This document shows, one piece after another, positions 11,312 to 21,076 of a stretch of DNA of 64,000 bases. Under the pieces are notes generated by a model that worked only from the letters and a program-made list of their open reading frames with translations, made no database searches and was not told where the DNA came from. Position 1 is the stretch's first letter. Each line of letters begins with the position of its first letter. Source of the stretch: Locusta migratoria (Eukaryota > Arthropoda > Insecta > Orthoptera > Acrididae); contig CM048744.1 of assembly GCA_026315105.1 (NCBI GenBank), forward strand, positions 309,821,270-309,885,269, read 5' to 3'. Made by a program: the position numbers and the translations under genes.

Positions 11312-11321
11312 GATAAAATTT
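11160..11321 (+). pseudogene. Merlin-like transposase, N-terminal fragment
   Basis: The frame reads YFGLIWEMCSCSACCVNMSL and then, about ten residues on, MWRCRKDNGHPTDAAIK. It lines up with the transposase at 9430-10470, which has LRYGLIAQSVSCKYCASNMK followed by FRWICRRDGHLFRQSIR. The shared GLI, C-x2-C-x3-M and W-x-C-R positions are characteristic of the Merlin N-terminal zinc-binding region, which binds the terminal repeats. The piece is truncated before the DDE core. It is clearly diverged from the first copy, so it comes from a different Merlin lineage and not from a local duplication. Confidence 0.65.
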
Positions 11322-11832
11322 TGCCGGCCGCGGTGGCCGAGGGGACTGAGGCGCTCCAGTCACGGTCTGCACGGCCACTGCGGTCGGGGGTTCGAATCCC
11401 CCCTCGGGCATGGATATTTGTGCCGTCCTTAGTTGTAAGTAGTTCATAAGTAGTTTGTAAGTTTAGGGACTGATGACCCCGTAGTTAAGTCCCATAAACT
11501 CTACAAACATTTGAACATTTGATAATATTTTACCTACCATCCCGGCGGCCTGGCGTGATTATGTTGGCAATATTATCAAGACGGTATAAAATATTTGCCA
11601 TGATGTTTGTATTTTTAGATATCCAATTGGAATGATTTGATTACTTTTTCGTACAGACAGTAAATAAATCATACTGTTCCTGCTCTATAGTTGACAGATT
11701 CTTGTATGAACCGTTGTCTGCTCAGTAAAAGTAATTGCCCTCATAAAACGTTCATGTCAAAACATTTGTGTTGTCACACACAAAGGCCAACATTATCACG
11801 CGAGGCCGCCAGACGGTTAGTAAAATTTAACC
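11309..11832. mobile_element. Merlin-related MITE 2, interrupted by a SINE
   Basis: Left end GGCGATAAAATTTT, then after the SINE TACCTACCATCCCGGCGGCC; right end is the inverted GGTTAAATTTTACTAACCGT at 11832. Both continue into GCGTGATTATGTTGGC or its complement. The inner block near 11670-11720 matches the one in MITE 1 and in Merlin. I cannot identify a clean target duplication. Confidence 0.65.
11323..11520 (+). mobile_element. tRNA-headed SINE
   Basis: Starts GCCGGCCGCGGTGGCCGAGG, B box GGGGGTTCGAATCC, body ATGGATATTTGTGCCGT, ends CTACAAACATTTGAACATTT without a long A tail. Target duplication GATAAAATTTT (11312-11322) and GATAATATTTT (11521-11531), 10 of 11 matching. The target lies in the terminal repeat of MITE 2. 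Confidence 0.95.
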
Positions 11833-12011
11833 GATCTGCCATCATTGTGAGCGGCATAAAACACGGATCTGTTTACATCCCGCGATTTTTTTTAACTACA
11901 CATTGAGCTGACTTCGTTATGAATAGCTTAAAACATGCATCTGTTAACATTCCATGAGATTTTTAAAAAAGAAAAAAACATACAGTTAAGTGAAACAAAA
12001 ATTTGAAGATT

Positions 12012-12495
12012 TGGTATCGATAACTAGACACGACCTATATAGGTCAAGTCTAGATACCGACCGTCTCTAATGATCACGCTGTCCTTCCTTCCTTCCTTCT
12101 AGATACCGATATCCACGAACTACGTTTGAAACAAAAATTCTATCTAGTGGTATCGGAAGCTAGACTTTACCTATAAAAGTCAAGTCTAGATAGCGATACT
12201 CAATAAATGTATGTGAACTAAAAATACGAAGGGCTGGTATCGATAACTACACTTCACTTATATAGGTCAAATCTAGTTAGCGATACCAACTCTTCGCATT
12301 TTTTCATATATATAACCATACCCACTAACTATATGTGAACTAAAAATACCAAAAGCTGGTATCAGTAACAAAATTTGACATATACAGGTTAAGTCTACGT
12401 ACTGATACCCAATAAATATATCGGAATTAAAAATACGAAGGGCTGGTATCGGTAACTAGGTTTGACTTATATAGGTCAAATGTAGCTATCGATAC
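12012..12495. repeat. Tandem array of five ~54-bp hairpins
   Basis: Five imperfect palindromes near 12012, 12148, 12235, 12356 and 12442. Each begins like GGTATCGATAACTA and ends with its complement TAGNTANCGATACC. The centre is close to TGACCTATATAGGTCA. Linkers such as CTATATGTGAACTAAAAATA recur. Spacing is 136, 87, 121 and 86 bp. No known family recognised. Confidence 0.85.
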
Positions 12496-12557
12496 CCACT
12501 AACTATATCTGAAATATGTTTCAAAGATATCTTATATTTCAGCGTTACGTCCCTATG

Positions 12558-12722
12558 CAAAACCCCCGAATTCCAGCGGTAATTCGATACGTTCTATGAG
12601 TATTAATTATAACACGTGATCATTATTCTCGTTTATGTTTTCAACAGCTATATTGTTTCAGTTCAGTGTCTCTTTCCCAAAACCCACAACTTCCGGCGGT
12701 AGTCCCGTTAAGTTCTATAAAT
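12558..12722. repeat. Two copies of a ~45-bp motif, 120 bp apart
   Basis: AAAACCCCCGAATTCCAGCG at 12559 and AAAACCCACAACTTCCGGCG at 12679, each followed by GTA and then GTTCTAT. It looks like a decayed tandem unit next to the hairpin array. Confidence 0.55.
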
Positions 12723-13001
12723 TTTTTAATGTCGATGAGATAGTTATTCCTATAAGGTACCACATTTCCAAAATTTCGCCATATATTTTATTCAATATCA
12801 AATAATCTCTGTTGTTCTTTTACGTACGTGATGTTACGTAATTTCATTTAAAATAATTTAATTTGAATCGTATGCACATTCGTATATTCCGACGAAAAAA
12901 AGTTTATTAATTCATTCAATTGTTTATTACAATGCGTTCCTTGTTTCAAAAGCACTGTGGACGTATCATCTCTGGATAACATATGCCGTCATTCGTCAAA
13001 G

Positions 13002-14125
13002 CCACAGACATACATTACTAGACTGGCAAACTTTCGTCTGTGATTGAAGCCTGACGCCGTCATCTTGCGTCACCTCACGTCAAAAATTTTCCATACGGTA
13101 CTACCATGATCTGATACGATATGACGTTGTAAGCTTTACTAGTTGAATTAAAAATGATTTGCATTTTAACTAATGCATCCGCAATAATTAAATTTAACAC
13201 AGTGGCGTACATTGTCGAATCGTGTTATGAGCAGAACTTGTTAGTACGGTTAAATTTTAGTTAGCGTCTTGACCGCTTCGCGACATTATGCTGTCAATCA
13301 TGTTACGTTGGCATTAGCCGATCGCGTGACAGCGTAAATATTGTCATGAAGTCTTCGTTTACGAGGGCAATTACTTTTACTGAGTGAATTAGGGTACATA
13401 CGAGAACCTGTCAACCATAAAGCAGGTACAGTATTACTTATTTACTTCATCGTCTATGCGAAACACTAATCAGGTCACTTTGTGTGGATTTCTAAGAATA
13501 TATTATCTTGGCGAGGGCTTTCTATCGTTTTGTTCATGTTGCCAATATAATCATGTGAGGCCGCCTGGATGGTAACTAAAATTTTGCCATTACGTACAGT
13601 TAAAGTATACTGTACAGTAGTTATCTGAAAAACAGACTCATAAAGAGCTGTGCTATCTACGACAAGTAGTACGTTTATAACGGCCATACTATTAAAAGAA
13701 AAGCCGAAGTTCATTGGAACTGGTAACAGATTAACAAAAACAGGAAATGCTACTCATTAATGTATGTGTCAAAGCAGACTGTAGATTTCGTAAGAACTCT
13801 CAAAAGAAGAATACGTGTTATCCAATGATAAACTACACTTCTATGATCATATTACTGCTACAAAATCCGAAGTTGAATGAAATTGGAACAGATTAATAAT
13901 AACAGGAAATCAGTGCAACTCATTACTATATGTCTCGAAGCTTAATTCAGCTGAAAAAATTACAGCCATATACATCACACGAATTTCTCATATGTCAAAA
14001 GTGTAAAGACTGTGTAGTTACGTCAGTTCTTCGGAATTTTTACGACTATTTTCTGTAATAACGCACACGACTGCTTTCACGTTATAGTATAGAAATAGGG
14101 CGACGAGACTTCACTGATACCAATG
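13002..14125 (+). repeat. Long interspersed repeat Y, copy 1
   Basis: Colinear with 63229-64000 from ACAGACATA..., GAAGCCTGA.GCCG.CATCTTG through GAATGAAATTGGAA to GACGAGACTTCA near 14108. A 341-bp MITE (13248-13588) is present only here. No domain or end recognised; the other copy runs out of the window. Confidence 0.8.
13248..13588. mobile_element. Merlin-related MITE 3 (341 bp)
   Basis: Left GGTTAAATTTTAGTTAGCGT; right, inverted, GGCAAAATTTTAGTTACCAT. Both are followed by a block related to GGCCTCNCATGATTATATTGGC. Flanks GTTAGTAC and ATTACGTA are compatible with a decayed ~8-bp duplication, and the related copy at 63229-64000 lacks the insertion. The inner block near 13390-13430 carries the shared TGACAGGTTCT sequence on the minus strand. 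Confidence 0.8.
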
Positions 14126-14198
14126 ATACTATATATGGCATTGCCGGTCTAGTAATATATATCTGTGGCCAAAGCCGGCTTTATCCAGATTTTCTACC

Positions 14199-14249
14199 GT
14201 TGCCAACATAATCACGTAAGGGACCCAGGATGGTACATAAAATTTCACC
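14199..14249 (-). mobile_element. Solo end of a Merlin-related MITE
   Basis: Reverse complement reads GGTGAAATTTTATGTACCAT and continues to GTGATTATGTTGGCAAC, matching the MITE ends at 7231, 11832 and 13588. No partner end found upstream. Confidence 0.55.
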
Positions 14250-14749
14250 AAATCTTCAACGAGAACTTCTGCTGTCGAGACTATTGTACTTCAAGCTACC
14301 GTACTTGAAATAATGTTCATATACTTACACCGAAAATTATAGTGGTAGATCTTAATTACGTTGTATTGAAGAGTCAGAGTCGGACAGAATTAGTTGCTAA
14401 GTGCGACTCCCGCAAACTCGACTACATTCAGAGTGAACAGAAAACATATTTAGGAAAAAAAAAGAAAGAGAGAGAGAAATACTGCGCTCTTGATGAACAG
14501 CGCAGAACTTAGTGCTCCTGAATTGCAGAATTCAGCGATTGCGCGATTCAGAAATACCAGCGATCTTTATACTTCGACCATACATACTAGTAGCCTGGGC
14601 ATGGCATCGTTTTTATGGTACCAACATCTCTGCAGCTAAACCATTGCTTTGCCAACAGTCACGTGGTAGTGTACAGCTATGGTACAGATTTGCCTAGGAT
14701 AATACAGAGCTTTTTGTGAAGGCAAGTAACATTAAATTGGAAGTGAAAG

Positions 14750-15737
14750 CAGTGCTTTAGTTGGGCCGGTAAGGGGCGGTACGGCGTACCACCTAAAAAC
14801 TCGCTATTAGCGTACCGGCTAAAAAATGTTTCTCAAATCTGTAAAAATTGCCCAACGGTAAATTATCAAATGGATTTCGGAAAGAAAGATAGGAAAGTTT
14901 TAGGTTCGTTCGAATTGCGGTCATAATCGTCGAAGCGTTCAAATTGCAATTTCGCACAACTCCACTGGAATCTGACTGGCAATCAAATGTTCGAATTAGC
15001 CGATGGAGAGTTTCGACTAGTCTGAATCGAGACAGAGGAAATTCTTCTTACCGACTCCAAAGCGTTTACGATCCTTGCTTGCTCCGAAGAGATACGCCAC
15101 TACATTTACAAGGTCTTTTGTATGCAATATCATCGCCTATTCGTTGAAGAAAGCAAGTGCGAAATTCCTGGCAATTCTTTTAAAAATTCAAGGACGGTAC
15201 ATCGCAACATTTTGACTTAATTTCCACTGACTGAATCATGAAACACTGCTCGAGTTACGTATGTTTTCATGCTTTGTACGACACTTCCGAGAACTACACA
15301 CTGTCAAGATAAAATATTTACCGTATATATTATGTTTACTTAACCGTCTTTTTCGCACTTTAGTCAGTTTAAGATTACAAAATAGTGTATCGTAACACTA
15401 GTGGCAACTAAAATAGAAGCGAATTTTAATTTCTTTGACCATTGCTTCTTCAACCGGCAGTTTTGCTTCTTACAGCGTTAAATGCTTGTTTCCGTCTTTA
15501 AAATTTCCCCGCAGTTCCATTGTCAGAATTTTGCATTGGTTTCCATGTGATATGTCTGCTTTGTCGGGTATTGTTTTGGTGAAGTGTGTGTCTGAGAGTG
15601 TGCAAATATACAAAAATATTGTTACGTAATAATGAGCTTGCTTAACTGGTTAAGTAATGGCAAACGGAAAACTCTACCAAAAATTTTTTTTCGCCGAGCA
15701 TAGTACCGCCTAAATTTTTTTTCCAACTAAAGCACTG
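14750..15737. mobile_element. hAT non-autonomous element, 988 bp
   Basis: Inverted ends CAGTGCTTTAGTTGG (14750 and, complemented, ending 15737), followed on both sides by a block with GGCGGTAC. Perfect 8-bp target duplication AGTGAAAG at 14742-14749 and 15738-15745. CAGTG ends with an 8-bp duplication are typical of hAT. Internal open frames (61-67 codons) show no hAT domain. The intact duplication suggests a comparatively recent insertion. Confidence 0.88.
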
Positions 15738-16111
15738 AGTGAAAGTATTATTAGTTTAAAATGATGGCATTTCTTGAATACTGTGGAGTTTTTTATTATA
15801 TCCGGCTAACGCCTGCCAACACTCACGTGCTCCTATGTTTGAACCACGCCATGTATATAGCCGCTTTGCTATTTGTCCAGTCTATTAGTACCTATGGTCG
15901 AAGTCTTTATACAGTCTGGATGTGTAACTCCGGTCTCTGAGCACAGAACAGCAGCGTGTTAGTACATTGGTATCTTTTGCACATGACTCCTCTTTGTGTT
16001 TAATTTTAATTTGGCAAACGAATTTCTATTAGTTTCTTGCTTGCTTATATATTGTTTTGAACTTTATGCCAATATACCATTTAATAGGCTGGTATGGCAG
16101 TGGAATCGAAA

Positions 16112-16511
16112 CGCCGGCCGTGGTGGCCGAGCGTTCTGCGGCGCGTCAGTCACAGTCTGCAGCCGCGGTGGAGTAGCCGAGCGGTCTAAAGCGCCTCGCT
16201 GCGGAGCGCGCGGTTGCTCGCCGTGGAGGTTCGAGTCCTCACTGGGGCATGGGTGTGTGTGTTGTCCTTAGGTTAGTTTACCTAGGTTTAAGTAGTTTGT
16301 AAGCTACGGACTGATGACCACGAAGTTTGGTCCGATAGATTTACAAACATTTGAACATTTTGAGCACAGTCTGCACGGCTACTACGGTCGGGCATGGATA
16401 TTTGTGCCGTCCTTAGAATTAGCTAGTTCATAAGTAGTTTGTAAGTTTAGGGACTGATGACCCCGTAGTTAAGGCCCATAATCTCTACAAACATTTGAGA
16501 ATTCGGACATT
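16112..16511 (+). mobile_element. tRNA-headed SINE (outer), split by a second SINE
   Basis: Head GCCGGCCGTGGTGGCCGAGC, body GGGCATGGATATTTGTGCCG after the insertion, end CTACAAACATTTGAGAATTC. Perfect 11-bp target duplication TGGAATCGAAA at 16101-16111 and 16512-16522. Split at 16161 by the inner SINE. Confidence 0.93.
16162..16364 (+). mobile_element. tRNA-headed SINE (inner, second subfamily)
   Basis: Head GCCGCGGTGGAGTAGCCGAG, Leu/Ser-type long-arm-like region CGCGCGGTTGCTCGCC, B box GAGGTTCGAGTCC, body GGTGTGTGTGTTGTCC, end ACATTTGAACATTTTGAG. Perfect 11-bp target duplication CACAGTCTGCA (16151-16161, 16365-16375), created inside the outer SINE, so it is younger. Confidence 0.95.
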
Positions 16512-17060
16512 TGGAATCGAAATACATTTTAATTTCTTGTTCTAGTAACACTTCGATGTAGCAAGAAACTTAATATGAACATCTATGTCTGTCATACTGA
16601 AACAGCTGAAGTGCAACATACAGATAGTATAGAGATCAAGGAGGTTAAAATAAGGGGCTGCTGTGGCTTCAATGGAGCTAAGGTTTGCATAGAAGCGCCG
16701 CAGTCTACTGTATACAGTTGCGACCAAGGATGTATTCGAACCTCCTCGGTTGCGACACTCACTGTTGTGTTGTTACAACTGACAGTTGCAACGACACTAG
16801 CGCTTCTAGCTGTGCGCAAGTCGCCGAAGGTGTAACGTTTATTTATAATTCTTTTTGTACGTAATTAACGAAATAGTTACAAGCATCAGTATAATATCAA
16901 GAGACTTGCATAATGAGGAAATTAATGTAAAGACGACCAGTTTTCACTGATTCAGTGATATATGCTACAAACAATTCATAACGAAATACTTACGTATATG
17001 TGTACATTTGTACCGTATTCCGCTGAATGTAAGTAGAATATAAACATAAGAGAACCACGG
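16512..17060 (+). repeat. Interspersed repeat X, copy B
   Basis: The left block (16512-16660, TTCTTGTTCTAGTAACA, AAACAGCTGAAGTG) matches 25373-25520. The right block (16740 on, TTGCGACACTCACTGTTGTG, GACAGTTGCAACGACACTAG, TTCAGTGATATATGC) matches 24324-24660 and the complement of 4800-5110. Short open frames here are not conserved between copies. Confidence 0.65.
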
Positions 17061-17341
17061 GGTTCTGTTATGATCTAATGTAACAATTAATTAATTAATA
17101 ATTAGAGAAAAATATAATTTGTGGTCAAAGAAAGACGATGTTTATTATAGTTTCTTTAAGTTACTTTTTTATGTACAAAAATTCATTTGTGAAAAGGCAA
17201 GTGATATTTGTTCCTTTCAAAATTTTTACCCGGGAATATTGTTAATTACTCCTGCTAGACTCGTCATAACCATTTCCTTTTCTCAAGGTCATCGGCACTT
17301 GTTACTTTAAGGCCTTAAAAAACTGAAATGCACTACTTTAC

Positions 17342-17388
<47 letters not shown>

Positions 17389-18573
17389 AGCAACAGCACT
17401 TCCACTTTAAAACTTAATTGATCATCAGCTTCACCGTCACATCATTTTTACCGAACAGCATCAGATCTACTTAACTACTAACTAACTTAAAGAAAGACAA
17501 GTCAACAGCCACAGACAATCAGTTTTTTAATCAGAGATAAAGAACCGTTTAATTAATGCAATCTATAATCTAAGACAACGAATCTAAAAATGATACAACA
17601 TGTTCGAAGTTGTCACTACACTGCGTTGTTCAGCAACCGTTTCACTTCACCGTCAAATAAATTTGAAAAATAATAGCTGTTACAACAAACGCAGAGAACT
17701 TAATGTATTTCTATCTAATATTGAGAAAAAATTAAGTTTAGGATCATAAGTGGCTTAACTGGGTTTTTGGGTTGACACTTCCTTCCTGACGTGTTGATGT
17801 GGTCAGCGGCACGTTGAAATGACGGGAGATGAAACCTGCCAATCAGGAGTGATGTTCAAACAAAGAATGCGTCTTTATGTTTCACACTTTGTAAACAAAT
17901 CGGCATCGTTAATGTTAAGTTTTTTAGTAGTAACATATTGCAAAACTATTATAGGTATATTCGTGGAAAGTATCACTGTTGTTGACAAATATCCTTTTTA
18001 CGTAATATACTGCAAAATCGTAACACATTTGTAGAAAATGAGTTGAATTAATTTTACGAGTAAGGTATCGCATATCCGTGTTTTTGATGAGCTACAATGT
18101 AAATGAATTTCGGTTAAGTGTGTCGTATCGCAAGCACGGCGCCTTAAAAACGGATTTATATATCGAAGGAGTGGGACGAGGAATGGAACAGTTTTGAAAT
18201 GTATACAGGGATAAAAACTTATAGATCGCTCATTCGTCGAAAAAGAAATCGCTAGAGAATAAGAAAATTACATCGAGAACCACTCACTGCATTTGTGTAA
18301 TAATTATCTTTAATTACGAAGCTTTGACGGAAAACTGACAACGAATAAAACTTATTGCTGAATTGATACACTCAATTACAGTAATTGCATTTATGGTGGT
18401 TGTAAGACCGGAAAGACGCATTCTTATTGCGTGTCTGAATGTCAGTTCTGATTGGATAATTTCACATCCCGACATTCATCGAACCGCCTACGACATCAGT
18501 GTGTCACTAAGAGTAAGCCGACACATAAACTATATTTTAACCTATCAGCATCTCATACAGCAGTAGGTTTTTC

Positions 18574-18575
<2 letters not shown>
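17061..18575. other. No gene; A tract 17348-17387
   Basis: AT-rich DNA. A ~40-nt A run at 17348-17387 has no recognisable SINE body next to it. Open frames of 63-71 codons lack domains. Confidence 0.5.

Positions 18576-18610
<35 letters not shown>
18576..18610. repeat. Poly(T) tract
   Basis: About 35 T residues. Downstream is TCATCGGTCATCTGACTAGG, which I could not assign to a family. Confidence 0.9.
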
Positions 18611-18612
<2 letters not shown>

Positions 18613-18619
18613 TTTGTGT

Positions 18620-20580
18620 CCTAAGAGCGATCATCGATTTTTCATCGGTCATCTGACTAGGTAAGGACACTTCCAAATACGTATTTATGTAATAAAATTC
18701 ATATGCTGATATTGCCTATAAGCATTTTTTCGCTAGTACTCACGATAAAGAATAGTTTCACACATTCTCATTAACAATGTAATTCCACCCGTATTTTTCA
18801 GTTATACGTTAAAACGCACTTTCTGACAGAGAGCTGCTGTACTGATGGCAACACCGCAGGAAATTGTCTTGTTAACTTTCTGCCGCCACAAGTTGTAGTT
18901 TAGCAGGATATCGCTTCGTCACTTTAATTTCCGGTAAGTCTTCTTGAAGCCGATACCACAATCTATCACAGACAGTCGCGAAACTCTCTAGGAAAGAAAT
19001 TGCACTGAAGCGATACTAGCGCTCCAAGCGACCAGTAGGGAATAACAGTGGAATGGCATGATGCAAACTGAGAAGTTACCGGTTTTAATGCTGTTACTTT
19101 CATACTGCCTGGTCACTGAACGTTGCTCTGAACTTTCTAATACAAATACAAAACATCATTAAAGTAATATCACTGCTTCTGTTAATAGCACTCGATATTT
19201 AACAAACTGCCAGTGCAGTGTAATTCATACAGTTCAAAATATTCGAGTCATATTAATATCGTCTGAAATCTTTTGAAAGCAGAAATGAATTGCAACCTGA
19301 TGTGCTGAAGTATATAAAAGCAACTGATTACGATTGTGTTCGCATTCTCGGTGCGTAATAACATGTTGCACGAGTTTTGTTTTAGCGAATTTCGGACATT
19401 TCAAAACATTACAAAGTACACACGATTTTTACATTGTAGGGGACTAGATTCTACATCGTCGTTTAAACCATCTTTTCACCTCGTCCTTGCTTCTGTGCCT
19501 TTCGTGTACCTATCACATTTTTTTAGCTACTTGGCAGGTATGAAACTGTATATCTTCAAGAATGTGGCGTGCTAACATTAACAGTTTGTATATGAACATA
19601 TTTATTTGTAGCTACGCATTCACTTTATCAAACTAGTTGGTAACCGACAAAATATGTTAGTATACAGGGTTTTTGTGAAGCTGAGGTACGAGCCTAAGCA
19701 GTCATTCATACATTACTTTTATTCAGCAGTAATATTATGAAATAGTGGTCAAGTATTTGCGATTCTCATTAACGGCAGAAGTTTGGACGTGAATTAATTG
19801 TTAAAGATTTACTTCTATGCCTAAAAGTATAACTAACGACAGTAAACGAACTCCTTCATAACATTATTCTGTTACTTCTGAGCATCCTTTGCAAATGCGA
19901 GATTTCCGAATTATATTTTTGACAGTTGCCACAATTTATAGCGCCACGAAAGCTCGTAAATACAAAGTTATTTTGAAAATGCTGCTTCAGTCCCAATACA
20001 CATTCATTACACAGTCGCTTCTCGGTATGTGTTTACGACCTGGCCGCTTGTCAGCGCTGTAGTCGCGAGTTCCAGAAAATCACTGGGAGTTTCGCGACTC
20101 TTTATGTTCGACTCTGCTGATACCCTCACTTCGCCGAAAGTCTGCAGACTGCTTGTACAGGGCGTTTCCAAGTTACACTCAGTTACATCTGGAAGAGTTA
20201 TGTAATTTTCTTAAGTCTCACCATTCCCGTACGACTTGAAGCTAAACATTTCAAACATTACATTCCACTTTAGTCTGGTGAATCCATAGAAAAATTATAT
20301 TGCTTAGTGATACTGCGATGGGGGTAGACCTTCAGAACAAGGAGACACACTATCTGAGTATCTTAGCATCAACTATGTATACTTACAGCGATATGCTATA
20401 GTATGATGACCTTTACTGACCAATACTTCTTTCCAATAATACCGACACCTATGAAGCTGAAATGAACACCTAGACCCAGATATAGTACTTCTAGGAAATA
20501 CGTGACATGTAATTCACTCTCTTCTTAGTTATAGTTACCAGTTCAGTGAATTAGTTACTGGTGTATTAGTGAAATAGTTA
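18620..20580. other. No feature recognised
   Basis: About 2 kb of AT-rich DNA up to the first Penelope pseudo-LTR. Open frames do not exceed 80 codons and show no domains. Confidence 0.5.
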
Positions 20581-21076
20581 GACTGGGACACACGGACAAA
20601 TCGGCCGTAGCGGAACATGTTTTTTGAAAACGGTGACCACAAAATAAAATTTAGTGAGACAAGCGCGCTAGCTAAGACATCGCATTATTATTCACGTATG
20701 AATAGAGAGGCTATAGAGATTTTTAAACACCACAATAATTTTAACAGGAAGGAAGAAGGCTTGAAGTTAGACAAGATATGGCGGTCTACTTTGTACCAAA
20801 GATGTGACAATCGATTACCTTCGATCGAGAGTAATGACGCCAGCCAGATATAGTTTTACTTTTGACATTACGTGACGAGTGGTGGCGCCCTCTATGGCCT
20901 CCATATATGCAGGATCTCCACGGCCCAGCAACCAGTCGTCGACTCACCTCAGAAGATGTTGCCCGCAGCTGGCAACGAAACGTCAGGGGAAGAAATTTCT
21001 ACTGTTCGACCACGGCCTCTCAGCCCGGAAGTTTTAATTACTGAGACGTCGGCCGTGAAAGCCTACACGTTATGAT
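20581..21076 (+). repeat. Penelope pseudo-LTR, upstream copy
   Basis: Starts GACTGGGACACACGGACAAA and ends GCCTACACGTTATGAT. A 78-codon frame inside (20617-20853, MFFENGDHKIKFSETS...) is the endonuclease C terminus carried by the repeat. It holds the hammerhead-like segment 20948-21050. Confidence 0.92.
20948..21050 (+). ncRNA. Hammerhead-ribozyme-like segment (degenerate)
   Basis: CAGAAGA-TGTTGCC-CGCAGCT-GGCAACGAAAC then GTC, with GACGTC at 21045-21050. GTTGCC/GGCAAC forms helix II; ACGTC can pair with GACGT and leaves a GTC cleavage triplet. Hammerheads are known from Penelope-like pseudo-LTRs. The first box is CAGAAGA where CTGANGA is expected, so activity is doubtful. Confidence 0.4.

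Noticed and set aside
12012..12495. CRISPR-like array
   Set aside because: Repeats are palindromic and diverged, spacers are themselves repeated, and the genome is eukaryotic.
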